Shown: positions 45,050-53,621 of the stretch, in pieces | How positions within the stretch are numbered: the first letter of the stretch is position 1 | How the letters are laid out: the number at the start of each line of letters is the position of its first letter | Source: Sphingobium indicum B90A | Lineage (GTDB): Bacteria; Pseudomonadota; Alphaproteobacteria; Sphingomonadales; Sphingomonadaceae | Length of the DNA stretch: 64,000 nt | Assembly: GCF_000264945.2 (NCBI RefSeq) | Contig: NZ_CP013070.1 | Location: 1 to 64,000 of the forward strand | Direction of reading: 5' to 3' | The notes under the pieces: model-generated | Told to the model about the DNA's origin: nothing | What the model saw: only the letters and a program-made list of their open reading frames with translations | The model's database searches: none | Translations under genes and position numbers: made by a program

Positions 45050-45529
45050 ATGACACATATTCTGGCGCAGGATCTGGAGCAATGCGCGCTGCCCGGCGCA
45101 TTGGAAGCGATGGGAGAACGCTGGTCGTTCCTCATATTGCGGGGCGCTCTTTCGGGAATCCGGCATTTCGAGGAGTTTCAATCGACCCTCGGCATTGCCC
45201 GCAACATCCTGGCGAATCGGCTCGCCCGGCTGGTGGAAAACGGCATCATGGTGCGTCAGCCCATGCAGTGCGACCGGCGCAAGGTCGAATATCGCCTGAC
45301 CCAGAAGGGGGAGGATCTGGCCCCCGCGATGATCGCGCTGCGCCAATGGGGCGAAAAATGGGGCTGCGGCCCCGCATCCTGCCAGGTGCTGGCCGACGGC
45401 CGCGACCGGCAGCCGATCCGCAAGATGACCATCCAGGCCCATGACGGCCGGGTGCTGGAGCCGGGCGACCTGATCTGGCTTTGCGTCGATGAGGAAACGC
45501 CGGTCCGGCAGGAAGCCGCCGTCGCCTGA
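45050..45529 (+). CDS. HxlR family transcriptional regulator
   Basis: 159 residues. The winged-helix HxlR signature is clear: C-A-L-P-G-A-L-E-A-M-G-E-R-W-S-F-L-I-L-R, F-E-E-F-Q-S-T-L-G-I-A-R-N-I-L, L-A-R-L-V-E-N-G-I-M, and Y-R-L-T-Q-K-G. A ~45-residue C-terminal extension (P-I-R-K-M-T-I-Q-A-H-D-G-R) is also seen in some family members. Divergent from rsh, sharing a ~110-bp promoter region; its target is unknown. Confidence 0.85.
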   Translation: MTHILAQDLEQCALPGALEAMGERWSFLILRGALSGIRHFEEFQSTLGIARNILANRLARLVENGIMVRQPMQCDRRKVEYRLTQKGEDLAPAMIALRQWGEKWGCGPASCQVLADGRDRQPIRKMTIQAHDGRVLEPGDLIWLCVDEETPVRQEAAVA

Positions 45530-45624
45530 CGCAATGGGCGCGCGCCCTGCATCGGTCGGTCATGCTGAAACAAGTTCAGCATGACGGTTGTTCTGACAGC
45601 CTATGATGCTTTAGGCTGACGCCA

Positions 45625-46731
45625 ATGTCAGTGCATCGTTTCCAGCCCCAGCCCTTTTTCGCGGACAAGAATCGCGCCTTCTGGAACCTCCAGTCCGTGG
45701 GATGGGCCGGCGCGTTCCTGTTGCGCGGGTCGTCCACCATCGCCAACGGGCAGCCGCTTTCCAGCCTGATCCCGGTGATGATCTCGACCGTGTCGGGCTA
45801 TTCGGTGACGCTGCTGATCGCGGTGGTGTTCCGCTTCCTCCAGCGGCAGCGGCCCATCGTCACCTGGGGCGCGTCCATCGTCACGGTGGTGGTCGCGGCG
45901 GGGCTGGTGGCGTTCATCGACGCCTGGGTGTTCTCGACCCAGAATAGGGGCAGCGACACGGCGGGGCTGCAACTGTTCCTGGGCGCCTTCTACCTCAGCA
46001 TGACCCTGCTGGGCGCATGGTCGGCGCTTTATTATGCGATCAATTTCTACCTGACGGTGGAGGAGCAGGCGGACCAGTTGCTGCGGCTGGAAAATCAGGC
46101 GTCCAGCGCGCAACTCGCCATGCTGCGTTATCAGCTCAATCCGCATTTCCTGTTCAATACGTTGAACAGCATCTCCACGCTGGTGCTGCTGAAGCAGACG
46201 GACCGGGCCAATGCCATGCTGTCGCGCCTGTCCTCCTTCCTGCGCTATACCCTGATCAACGAACCGACCGCGCAGGTGACGATAGAGCAGGAGATCGAGA
46301 CGCTGAAACTCTATCTGGAGATCGAGAAGATGCGGTTCGAGGACCGTCTGCGGCCGGTCTTCAACATCGATCCGGCGGTGGCGCAATCGCGCCTGCCCTC
46401 CCTGCTGCTCCAGCCGCTGGTTGAAAACGCCATCAAATATGCGGTCACGCCCAAGGAAGAAGGCGCGGAAATCTCCGTCACGGCGCAGCCTGCCGGTGAA
46501 AACGTCCGGATCATCGTATCCGATACGGGTCCGGGATTGAATGAGGGGTTCACCCGCCCGAACAATCCCGTCAGCGAAGGAACGGGCGTCGGGCTGGCGA
46601 ACATCCGCGACAGGCTGATTCAGGCCTTCGGGGAACGACAGAGCTTCGAAACGCGTTCCACGCCTGGCGGCTTTTCGGTCCTGATCGAAATGCCGCTTAA
46701 CCTGGATGAACCATCGAGAGTGGCCGCATGA
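45625..46731 (+). CDS. LytS/YehU-type sensor histidine kinase
   Basis: 368 residues. Four N-terminal membrane helices (to ~150) act as sensor, followed by a short coiled coil and the His_kinase (PF06580) domain. The phospho-acceptor His is in R-Y-Q-L-N-P-H-F-L-F-N-T-L-N (~175), N-box in L-V-E-N-A-I-K-Y-A, G-boxes D-T-G-P-G-L and G-T-G-V-G-L-A-N-I-R-D-R-L. Overlaps its partner response regulator by ATGA. The signal is unknown. Confidence 0.9.
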   Translation: MSVHRFQPQPFFADKNRAFWNLQSVGWAGAFLLRGSSTIANGQPLSSLIPVMISTVSGYSVTLLIAVVFRFLQRQRPIVTWGASIVTVVVAAGLVAFIDAWVFSTQNRGSDTAGLQLFLGAFYLSMTLLGAWSALYYAINFYLTVEEQADQLLRLENQASSAQLAMLRYQLNPHFLFNTLNSISTLVLLKQTDRANAMLSRLSSFLRYTLINEPTAQVTIEQEIETLKLYLEIEKMRFEDRLRPVFNIDPAVAQSRLPSLLLQPLVENAIKYAVTPKEEGAEISVTAQPAGENVRIIVSDTGPGLNEGFTRPNNPVSEGTGVGLANIRDRLIQAFGERQSFETRSTPGGFSVLIEMPLNLDEPSRVAA

Positions 46732-47528
46732 CCATCAGAACAATCCTCGTCGACGACGAAAGCCTGGCTATACAAGGCCTCAAGCTGCGTCTGGAAGCGC
46801 ATGAGGATGTCGAAATCGTAGAAACCTGCTCCAACGGCCGCGAAGCGATCCGCGCCATAAAGACGCACAAGCCCGACCTTGTGTTCCTCGACATCCAAAT
46901 GCCCGGCTTCGACGGATTTTCCGTCGTGCAGGGGCTGATGGAGGTGGAACCGCCGCTCTTCATCTTCTGCACCGCCTATAGCGACCATGCGATCCGCGCT
47001 TTCGAGGCGCAGGCGGTCGATTATCTGATGAAGCCGGTGGAGGAGGGACGGCTTGCCGACGCGCTGGACCGGGTGCGCCAGCGCCTGTCCGAAAAACGCC
47101 AGGTGCAGGAAGTGGAAAAGCTGCGCGAAGTGCTGGCGGAGGTCGCGCCGGACGCGATGAACGACTTTGCGGGCGATGGCGACGCGCCCGCCGCCAACCG
47201 CTTCGAAAAGCTCATCAACATCAAGGATCGCGGGCAGATATTCCGCGTGGACGTCGATTCCATCGAGCGGATCGACGCCGCGGGCGACTATATGTGCATC
47301 TATACCGCCGACAATTCGCTGATCCTGCGCGAGACGATGAAGGATCTGGAAAAGCGGCTGGACCCGCGCAATTTCCAGCGGGTGCATCGTTCGACCATCG
47401 TGAACCTCAGCCAGGTGCGACAGGTGAAGCCGCACACCAACGGCGAATGCTTCCTGGTGCTGGAATCCGGCGCGCAGGTGAAGGTCAGCCGCTCCTATCG
47501 CGACGTGGTGGCGCGGTTCGTGCATTGA
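46728..47528 (+). CDS. LytTR family response regulator
   Basis: 266 residues. N-terminal receiver with Asp55 (L-V-F-L-D-I-Q-M-P-G-F-D-G) and switch Lys in Y-L-M-K-P-V; C-terminal LytTR DNA-binding domain from ~160 with R-F-E-K-L-I-N-I-K-D-R and F-Q-R-V-H-R-S-T-I-V-N-L-S-Q. Partner of the kinase just upstream. LytTR regulators bind paired direct repeats; none was identified here. Confidence 0.9.
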   Translation: MTIRTILVDDESLAIQGLKLRLEAHEDVEIVETCSNGREAIRAIKTHKPDLVFLDIQMPGFDGFSVVQGLMEVEPPLFIFCTAYSDHAIRAFEAQAVDYLMKPVEEGRLADALDRVRQRLSEKRQVQEVEKLREVLAEVAPDAMNDFAGDGDAPAANRFEKLINIKDRGQIFRVDVDSIERIDAAGDYMCIYTADNSLILRETMKDLEKRLDPRNFQRVHRSTIVNLSQVRQVKPHTNGECFLVLESGAQVKVSRSYRDVVARFVH

Positions 47529-47547
47529 TCGGAGTGTAAGAGTGACG

Positions 47548-47631
47548 TGCTCCTGCGAAGGCAGGAGCCTAGTTCAGACGGTGCGGTTGCAGGTCGAAGG
47601 CAGAGCTGGGTTCCTGCCTTCGCAGGAACAC
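47548..47631. repeat. 84-bp palindromic intergenic repeat, type A
   Basis: Starts TGCTCCTGCGAAGGCAGGAG and ends TTCCTGCCTTCGCAGGAA. Both ends are themselves hairpins, and outer arms (CAGAC..., ...CTGGGTTCCTG) also pair partly. Related copies occur at 59896-59983 (full) and as half units at 47946 and 50894. Confidence 0.8.
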
Positions 47632-47645
47632 GGTAGAGAAAGCCG

Positions 47646-47939
47646 GTGAGCAAGCCCGGTTACGTCTACATCATGGCCAGCCGCCGCAACGGCACGCTTT
47701 ACCTGGGCGTAACCAGCGATCTCGTCAAACGCGCCTGGCAGCATCGCAACGGCTTGGGCAGCGAATTCAGCGCCGAATATCGCTGCCATTTCCTGGTCTG
47801 GTACGAGGCCTATGACGATCTTCAGGAGGCCCGCCTCCGCGAACTTCGCATGAAGAAATGGAAACGCGACTGGAAGCTGCGCCTGATCGAGACAGCCAAC
47901 CCCGGCTGGCGCGATCTGTTCGAAGAGGTCGCCCAATAA
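47646..47939 (+). CDS. GIY-YIG nuclease family protein
   Basis: 97 residues. G-Y-V-Y-I-M-A-S-R-R-N-G-T-L-Y-L-G-V-T-S contains the G-x-V-Y ... L-Y-x-G motif, with R-A-W-Q-H-R, the Glu of E-A-R-L-R-E-L-R-M-K-K-W-K-R and N-P-G-W-R-D-L at the end. The function of these stand-alone domains is not established; many sit beside repeats like those here. Intact relative of the pseudogene at 42451. Confidence 0.88.
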   Translation: MSKPGYVYIMASRRNGTLYLGVTSDLVKRAWQHRNGLGSEFSAEYRCHFLVWYEAYDDLQEARLRELRMKKWKRDWKLRLIETANPGWRDLFEEVAQ

Positions 47940-48047
47940 GCATCCGTGCTCCTGCGAAGGCACTCGAACGAGACAAGTGGCTCGTGAGAGCCCAGTTCCA
48001 ACGTCCGACCGGGTTCCCGCCGGCGCTAGAACATGGTTCAACTCACT

Positions 48048-48464
48048 CTAACGAAACACCCACTGCCTATTCAGCCCGAACACCAGCGCGGGCGTCACGA
48101 ACAGCATGGCCGGGATGGGCGACCATTCCGGCCATTGCATATGGGTCACGCACAACCACACCCATAGCGCGTTCAGCGCATAGCTCACCAGCGACACCGC
48201 GACGAAGCGGACCCCCCGCGCCGCCTGGTTGTCGCGCCCGCCATGTCCACGAAAGGTGAAGCTGCTGTGCGTGACATAGCCGACCGCCACCGCCGCCAGA
48301 TAGCCGATGCCGTTGGCGACCTGCGGATGCAGCCCGACCGGCGCGGCCAGCGTCCAGTAGATCGTCGCCTGACAGGCGGTCACGAACAGCCCGGTCAGGC
48401 CGTAACGGACGATCTGCCAGAACAGCGCCTGCTTTTCCGGTGTGAAGATATGAAGGATTTTCAT
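48048..48464 (-). CDS. GtrA family membrane protein
   Basis: 138 residues with four membrane helices: F-W-Q-I-V-R-Y-G-L-T-G-L-F-V-T-A start, Y-W-T-L-A, N-G-I-G-Y-L-A-A-V-A-V-G-Y-V-T-H-S-S-F-T-F, ending L-V-F-G-L-N-R-Q-W-V-F. GtrA proteins are thought to flip or handle polyprenyl-phosphate sugars. Divergent from the GT-C-like gene by 44 bases, suggesting a joint role in surface glycosylation. Confidence 0.85.
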   Translation of the reverse strand: MKILHIFTPEKQALFWQIVRYGLTGLFVTACQATIYWTLAAPVGLHPQVANGIGYLAAVAVGYVTHSSFTFRGHGGRDNQAARGVRFVAVSLVSYALNALWVWLCVTHMQWPEWSPIPAMLFVTPALVFGLNRQWVFR

Positions 48465-48508
48465 GCCGCCCCGTTGCGCTTTGATGCGGACCCTCTAATC
48501 GAGCCACC

Positions 48509-50410
48509 ATGAAACTGCAAAGCTGGCCTGCCCTGCGCGCGCGCATCCTTCCCCTGGCGGCGAAAATGTCGCTCTACGCGGAACGGAACTGGAAGTGGCT
48601 GACCGTCCTGCTGTGGATCGGCGCCATGGCCTATATGGTTTCCACCCGCTGGCCGCAGATACAGTGGCTGACGCTGAACGATACCGACGACAATATCCGC
48701 TATCTGCAGGTGAAGGACTGGCTGGCCGGGCAGGGGTGGTACGACCTGCGGCAATATCGGCTGGATCCGCCCGCCGGGTTCGACATCCACTGGTCGCGGC
48801 TGGTGGACCTGCCGCTGGCGGGGCTGATGCTGTTCTTCCGCGCCTTCCTGGACCAGGGGCTGGCCGACCGGCTGGCCTGCGGCATCGCGCCGATGCTGCC
48901 GCTGTTGCCGCTGATGCTGGGGCTGGGCTTCATCGCCCGGCGGCTGGCGGGGGGGAACAGCTGGTTCCTGGCGGCGCTGGCGCCCTTCGCCGCGCAGATG
49001 GGCATCAGCATGTTCTTGCCGATGCGGATCGACCATCATGGCTGGCAACTGGCCTTCACCGTGCTGATGCTGGCGGGCGTGGTCGACCGCAACTGGCTGC
49101 GCGGCGGCATCGTCGCGGGGGTCAGCAGCGCGCTGTCCATCGCCATCGGCATGGAGATGATCGTCTATCTGGCGGCGGGCGGCGCGCTCATCGCGCTGCG
49201 CTGGGTGTTCAAGGACGGCGCGGCGCGGCGGATGCTGCCCTATGCGATCAGCCTTGGCGGCGCGACGTCGGTGCTGTTCGTGCTGTTCGCCAGCTACGCG
49301 AACCGGGAAATGCTGTGCGACGCCATCTCGCCCATCTGGGTCGCGATCTTCGCGGCGGCGTCGGCGGGGATGGCGCTGCTGGCGCTGCTGCCGCTCAAAA
49401 ACTGGCCTGCGCGGCTTGGCGCGGGGCTGGCGGTCGGCGCGGCGGTGGCGGCCTTCGCCTGGACGAACTGGCCGCAATGCCTGTCGGGCGCCTATCAGAT
49501 CTCGCCCGAATTGCAGAAGCTGTGGCTGGCCAACATCCGCGAGGCCAAGCCGATCACGGTGCAGGCGCGCAGCCTGGTGGTGCCGTTGATGGCCATTCCG
49601 GCGGCGGGCCTGATCGGCCTGCTCTGGGCGCTGTGGGACGCGCGCAGGGACGCCGACCGGCTCTGGGCCTGGGCCACGGTGGGCCTGATGATGCTCTTTT
49701 CCACGGCGCTGCTGTTCTGGCAGCTTCGGGCCGGTCCGGCGGCGCAACTGCTGGCCATACCGCCCGCCGCCTGGGCCGCCTATCGGCTGCTGTGCCTGAT
49801 CGCGACGGGAAGGCCCGCCGTTCGACTGGTCGCGGCGCTGGGCGCGGCGGCGCTGGCCGGCGCGGCCTTCGCGACGCCGCTTTATCCGCAGATCAACCGG
49901 CTCTGGGTCATGGCGACGGGCGAGCAGCCCAAGCCGCAAAAGCCCAAGGCGCAGGCGCGGCGGAAGGCCATCGCCAACGCCAATGGCCGTTGCCGCACCC
50001 TGCCGGCGCTGGAGGTGCTCAATCAGGTGCCGCCCGCCACCATCTTCACCATGGTCGACCTGGGGCCGCGCCTGATCGTCGCGACGCATCACAGCGCCGT
50101 TGCTGGCCCCTATCACCGCAACGGCGCGACGATCCTGGACATGCACCATGCCTATGACGGCCCTGCCGACGCGTTCCGGCCGATCGCGGCGAAGCACCAT
50201 GCCGCCTATCTGCTGGTGTGCCCCGGCTTTCCCGAAGGCACCATCTATCAGGCGCGCAGCCCCAGGGGCTTTTATGCCGGGCTGATGCGGGGCGACGTGC
50301 CCGGCTGGCTAAGGCCGGTGCCGCTGAGGACAGGGATGACGCTGCCCTACACGCTCTATCGCATCGATTATTCAGCGCCGGGCGAGAAAAAAATCCCGCA
50401 GCAGCGTTGA
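48509..50410 (+). CDS. polytopic membrane protein, STT3/GT-C-like
   Basis: 633 residues with ~12 membrane helices and a soluble C-terminal part. L-N-D-T-D-D-N-I-R-Y-L-Q-V-K-D-W supplies the acidic motif of the first loop, and F-L-P-M-R-I-D-H-H-G-W-Q-L resembles the D-H-H block of STT3/AglB-type oligosaccharyltransferases. No clear W-W-D-x-G motif was seen. Function as a lipid-linked-sugar transferase is inferred from fold features and the neighbouring GtrA. Its 3' end overlaps tadA by 39 bases. Confidence 0.62.
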   Translation: MKLQSWPALRARILPLAAKMSLYAERNWKWLTVLLWIGAMAYMVSTRWPQIQWLTLNDTDDNIRYLQVKDWLAGQGWYDLRQYRLDPPAGFDIHWSRLVDLPLAGLMLFFRAFLDQGLADRLACGIAPMLPLLPLMLGLGFIARRLAGGNSWFLAALAPFAAQMGISMFLPMRIDHHGWQLAFTVLMLAGVVDRNWLRGGIVAGVSSALSIAIGMEMIVYLAAGGALIALRWVFKDGAARRMLPYAISLGGATSVLFVLFASYANREMLCDAISPIWVAIFAAASAGMALLALLPLKNWPARLGAGLAVGAAVAAFAWTNWPQCLSGAYQISPELQKLWLANIREAKPITVQARSLVVPLMAIPAAGLIGLLWALWDARRDADRLWAWATVGLMMLFSTALLFWQLRAGPAAQLLAIPPAAWAAYRLLCLIATGRPAVRLVAALGAAALAGAAFATPLYPQINRLWVMATGEQPKPQKPKAQARRKAIANANGRCRTLPALEVLNQVPPATIFTMVDLGPRLIVATHHSAVAGPYHRNGATILDMHHAYDGPADAFRPIAAKHHAAYLLVCPGFPEGTIYQARSPRGFYAGLMRGDVPGWLRPVPLRTGMTLPYTLYRIDYSAPGEKKIPQQR

Positions 50411-50830
50411 TGCCTCGGCCTGCGCCAGGCCGCCATAGACTTCCGGCCGGTGCAGGCATTGCGGTTGGGTGAAGAAACGCGGTCCCTGTTCGATCGCGCC
50501 GCCCTTGGGGTCCGCCGCGGCATAATAGAGGCGGGCGATGCGGGCGTGGGAGATCGCGCCGGCGCACATGGCGCACGGTTCCAGCGTCACCCACAGGTCG
50601 CATCCGGCGAGGCGGAAGTCGCCCAGATGGGCCGCCGCGGCGCGGATCGCGACCATTTCGGCATGGGCCGTGGGGTCATTGTCGCGCCGGTTGCGATTTT
50701 CCCCCTCCCCGATGATCCGGCCGTCCAGGGTGACGACCGCGCCGATCGGCACTTCGCCCGCGTCGGCGGCGGCGCGGGCCAGGTCCAGCGCGCGCCGCAT
50801 CGGTTCGGGCAGGGGAAAGGGGGAAGGCAT
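50372..50830 (-). CDS. tadA: tRNA adenosine(34) deaminase TadA
   Basis: 152 residues from M-P-S-P-F-P-L-P-E-P. Deaminates A34 to inosine in tRNA-Arg(ACG). Zinc and catalytic residues H-A-E-M-V-A-I and P-C-A-M-C-A-G-A are in place, plus E-G-E-N-R-N and the F-F-x-x-R ending. The upstream ATG at 50890 is less likely. Its final 39 bases overlap the convergent gene. Confidence 0.92.
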   Translation of the reverse strand: MPSPFPLPEPMRRALDLARAAADAGEVPIGAVVTLDGRIIGEGENRNRRDNDPTAHAEMVAIRAAAAHLGDFRLAGCDLWVTLEPCAMCAGAISHARIARLYYAAADPKGGAIEQGPRFFTQPQCLHRPEVYGGLAQAEASTLLRDFFLARR

Positions 50831-50926
50831 GGCTTCGCCCATAGAGGATAAGCGCGCGCGAGGGGAGGGGGGCGGTTCCGCGGAAAGCAACCTGTTCCTG
50901 CCTTCGCAGGAACATGGAGGGTCTTT

Positions 50927-51148
50927 TCACGGCTTCTGCACATCCACCGTCGGCACCTCGACCGTTTCCTTGCGCTTGCCGACCTCGACCTTGGCCACGC
51001 TGGCCTCATATTTGGGCAGGGAGCCGCCCTTGACCGCGATTTCCGGCAGGCGCCCTTCCCGCGTCTTTTGCAGGTCGATGAAGCCGGTGGCGATGCCGCC
51101 GGCCAGGACCAGCAGCAGGATCAGCAACAGGCCACCAATGAATCGCAT
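50927..51148 (-). CDS. small single-pass membrane protein, unknown
   Basis: 73 residues from M-R-F-I-G-G-L-L-L-I-L-L-L-V-L-A-G-G-I-A. One N-terminal helix is followed by a short periplasmic tail (L-P-E-I-A-V-K-G-G-S-L-P, V-A-K-V-E-V-G). Conserved-looking in sphingomonads next to rpmB, as far as I recall, but with no known role. An in-frame ATG ten codons upstream is possible. Confidence 0.6.
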   Translation of the reverse strand: MRFIGGLLLILLLVLAGGIATGFIDLQKTREGRLPEIAVKGGSLPKYEASVAKVEVGKRKETVEVPTVDVQKP

Positions 51149-51296
51149 TTCCGCCTCCTTTGGCTTATGGGCCTTCAACGCTCATGAGTCGGAAAGGGTT
51201 GCGGCCCGGAAAGGCGCTGGGCGGGTTGACGCGCGCGGGGAATCCCGTTATCCGCGCCGCTTTCCGAACGAACCCGAATTACAAGGTTGATTGACT

Positions 51297-51590
51297 ATGT
51301 CGCGCATTTGCGAGCTGACCGGCAAGGGTCGCCAGGTGGGTCACAATGTTTCCCACGCCAATAACAAGACCAAGCGCGTGTTCCTGCCCAACCTGCAGAA
51401 CGTGTCGCTGATCTCCGAAGCGCTGGAAACGACCGTGAAGCTGCGCGTGTCAACCCATGGCCTGCGTTCGGTCGAGCATAATGGCGGCCTGGACAACTGG
51501 CTGCTGAAGACCAGCGACGACAAGCTGTCGCTGAAGGCCCGCCGCCTGAAGCGCGACATCGCGAAGAAGAAGGCTGCCGTCGCGGCCTGA
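51297..51590 (+). CDS. rpmB: 50S ribosomal protein L28
   Basis: 97 residues from [11 protein letters not shown], with [14 protein letters not shown] and the [12 protein letters not shown] block. Length matches alphaproteobacterial L28. A strong terminator follows. Confidence 0.96.
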   Translation: MSRICELTGKGRQVGHNVSHANNKTKRVFLPNLQNVSLISEALETTVKLRVSTHGLRSVEHNGGLDNWLLKTSDDKLSLKARRLKRDIAKKKAAVAA

Positions 51591-51615
51591 TTCGGTTCGA
51601 TTCGTTCGCTTGAAG

Positions 51616-51643
51616 AAGCGGCCCGGCGACGGGCCGCTTTTTT
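51616..51643 (+). terminator. rpmB terminator
   Basis: AAGCGGCCCG-GCGA-CGGGCCGCTTTTTT: 10-bp stem, 4-base loop and T-run, 25 bases after the rpmB stop. Confidence 0.9.
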
Positions 51644-51654
51644 GCGTTGGCCGA

Positions 51655-51830
51655 TGTTAATCCTCCCTGCGCGCAGCGTGGGGAGGGTCGAAGAGAGGCG
51701 CGTGACTCTCTTCGCCGCCGCTGAAAGCGGTGGTGGAGGGGAGCGCCCGCAGGGCGCCGGAGGTCGTGCCCATTCCCCTCCACCAGCCTTCGGCTGGTCC
51801 CCCTCCCCATCTACCGATGGGGAGGAATAG
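51655..51830. repeat. clustered palindromic repeats, type C
   Basis: Several hairpins in a row, including CCCTCCACCAGCCTTCGGCTGGT and CCCCTCCCCATCTACCGATGGGGAGG, in the gap between rpmB and the phytase-like gene. No ORF there is credible. Confidence 0.65.
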
Positions 51831-51853
51831 GGTAGGTCAACTCCCAAGAGGCC

Positions 51854-52843
51854 TTATTCCCAATCCAACCCGAATTTCAGCAGCAAAGTCCGCTGGAAGA
51901 ATTCATGATTGTCATCGGACGCGATCCAGACGATCCGGCGCCCGCCCTCCCGCGTCACGGCCAGCCCTTCGAAATTGTCGGCCAGCAGCGGCGGCGCCAG
52001 CCGGGCCAGCGCCCGCGCCTTCAGTCGGTCGCCGGGGCGCGGCCGTTCCGGCAGTTCGACCATCGCCAGCGTCGCGGTGAACAAGGATTGCAGGGTCAGC
52101 CGCCGGTTGAGCACCAGCACATGCCGCTTGTCCAGCGCCACCGCGTCGGTCGGGCGATAGCCCCGCGGCGGCACATAGCGCAGGTGCATGGGGTGCGCGG
52201 TCGCGGCCTCCGCCGGGTCGCCCGCGAACAGCAGCGCGTCGTGGCTGCCGTCGGCGGTCATGCCCATTTCCGCCAGCACCAGGAAACGCCCATCGGGCAG
52301 CCGCGCCAGCGATTCGATCGATCCGGTTTCGGGCCAGGCCTCCATCTCCGGCCAGGTGCGGCAGGCCTCCACGCGGGCGAAGCCGGGCGAATAGCGGCAG
52401 ACCATCTGCTGCAATTCGAAACCCACCCAATAGCGCCCGGTGGCGGGGTCGCGGGCCATCGCTTCTGAATCCCAGGCCCACCAGGGGCGGTCGCGGTCCT
52501 GCGGCCGGATGGGGAGGGGGGCGATGAACGGCCGCCGCTCCCCCCTGCCGGAACCGACGTGGAACCCCATCAGCGTGCCGGAATCGCTCAGCGCCAAAAT
52601 CTGCCCGTCCGGTTCCGCCAGCAGGGACGATATGCCGCCAAACCCATGATGCGCGCTGCTCAATTGCCATCCGCCCAGATAATGAAGCGGCCCCAGGTCG
52701 CGCTGGCCGGGATCGGCGGCGTTCAGCGGCAGGGGGCGCGCCCTCACCAGCAGTGGGCCGGGGCCGAAGGGTTCGGGCTTGTTCTTGTGCGGCGCGGGAA
52801 GCAGCAGGATCGCGAGCAGCAGGACGATCAGGATTCGGCGCAT
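51854..52843 (-). CDS. esterase-like activity of phytase family protein
   Basis: 329 residues from M-R-R-I-L-I-V-L-L-L-A-I-L-L-L-P-A, a signal peptide or membrane anchor. The body is a beta-propeller of the phytase-like family: G-G-I-S-S-L, L-A-L-S-D-S-G, W-D-S-E-A-M-A-R-D, G-S-I-E-S-L-A-R-L-P-D-G-R-F-L-V-L-A-E, N-F-E-G-L-A-V. Likely periplasmic hydrolase; substrate unknown. A longer upstream start (52969) lacks support. Confidence 0.8.
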   Translation of the reverse strand: MRRILIVLLLAILLLPAPHKNKPEPFGPGPLLVRARPLPLNAADPGQRDLGPLHYLGGWQLSSAHHGFGGISSLLAEPDGQILALSDSGTLMGFHVGSGRGERRPFIAPLPIRPQDRDRPWWAWDSEAMARDPATGRYWVGFELQQMVCRYSPGFARVEACRTWPEMEAWPETGSIESLARLPDGRFLVLAEMGMTADGSHDALLFAGDPAEAATAHPMHLRYVPPRGYRPTDAVALDKRHVLVLNRRLTLQSLFTATLAMVELPERPRPGDRLKARALARLAPPLLADNFEGLAVTREGGRRIVWIASDDNHEFFQRTLLLKFGLDWE

Positions 52844-53073
52844 CGCCCCTGCCATAGGGGATAATCGGCCGCCGTGCAGGGTTTTTCGCGGCGCTGGCCT
52901 CGGCACGCGAAAAGCGCGATAAGCTGTCGGGCGGTCGCTCCGATGCTGAACGGCGGCTGACATCGCCATTCAGGCTTGGCTCAATGCGAATCGGGCAGAA
53001 AGGGCTTCAATCGATGGCGAGTCCCCGCTTGGGAAGACCCTGCCGGGATCGAGGGCTAATGAGGAGCAACGCC

Positions 53074-53490
53074 ATGAAGACGAAGTTTCTGATCAATCTG
53101 GGGGCGGCGCTGGCGATGGGCGCTGCCTCTCTTGCCGTCACCGCAACGCCGGCCATGGCCCGCGACGGTTGGGGCCGCCATTATGAACGCGGCGACTATT
53201 ATCGCGGCGACCGGGGTTATCGCGGCTATCGCGACGGCTATTACCGGGGCGGCGGCTATTATCGCGGCGATCGCTATTATCGGGGCTATCGCGGCTATCG
53301 CGGCGGCTATCGCTGCCGGGACAACGGCACGGGCGGCACCATCATCGGCGCGATCGCCGGCGGGCTGCTGGGCAACGAAGTGGGCAAGGGCAGCGGCCGC
53401 TATGGCCGTCGCGGCGACGGCACCACGGGCGCCATCATCGGCGCGGGCGTGGGCGCGTTGGCCGGGCGGGCGATCGACCGGGATTGCTGA
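53074..53490 (+). CDS. Tyr/Arg/Gly-repeat exported protein with glycine zipper
   Basis: 138 residues. Signal peptide (to A-T-P-A-M-A), then ~55 residues of a repeated R-G-Y/Y-Y-R-G pattern (G-D-Y-Y-R-G-D-R-G-Y-R-G-Y), then two glycine-zipper segments G-G-T-I-I-G-A-I-A-G-G-L-L-G-N and T-G-A-I-I-G-A-G-V-G-A-L-A-G of the Gly-zipper_2TM family. Such proteins sit in or on the outer membrane. A single Cys near the zipper (Y-R-C-R-D-N) and the terminal D-C may form a disulfide. Confidence 0.8.
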   Translation: MKTKFLINLGAALAMGAASLAVTATPAMARDGWGRHYERGDYYRGDRGYRGYRDGYYRGGGYYRGDRYYRGYRGYRGGYRCRDNGTGGTIIGAIAGGLLGNEVGKGSGRYGRRGDGTTGAIIGAGVGALAGRAIDRDC

Positions 53491-53511
53491 TCCATCGCCG
53501 AAAGATGAACG

Positions 53512-53548
53512 AAAAAAAAGGGCCGCTCCACCGGGGCGGCCCTTTTTT
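53512..53548 (+). terminator. terminator after the glycine-zipper gene
   Basis: AAAAAAAGGGCCGC ... GCGGCCCTTTTTTG forms a stem with A- and T-runs on either side, so it can end transcription from both directions. A second GC hairpin at 53569-53596 may terminate the convergent lipoprotein gene. Confidence 0.8.
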
Positions 53549-53621
53549 GTTCGGGCAAGGCAAAGAAAAGGGCCGCCCCGTTTCCGGCGCGGCCCGTTCC
53601 AGACAATTCCCGGGTAGGGAA

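Noticed and set aside
48595-50157. A 520-codon second plus-strand frame inside the STT3-like gene
   Set aside because: Gly/Arg/Ala-rich off-frame reading with no hydrophobic segments; the overlapping frame shows a coherent membrane protein.
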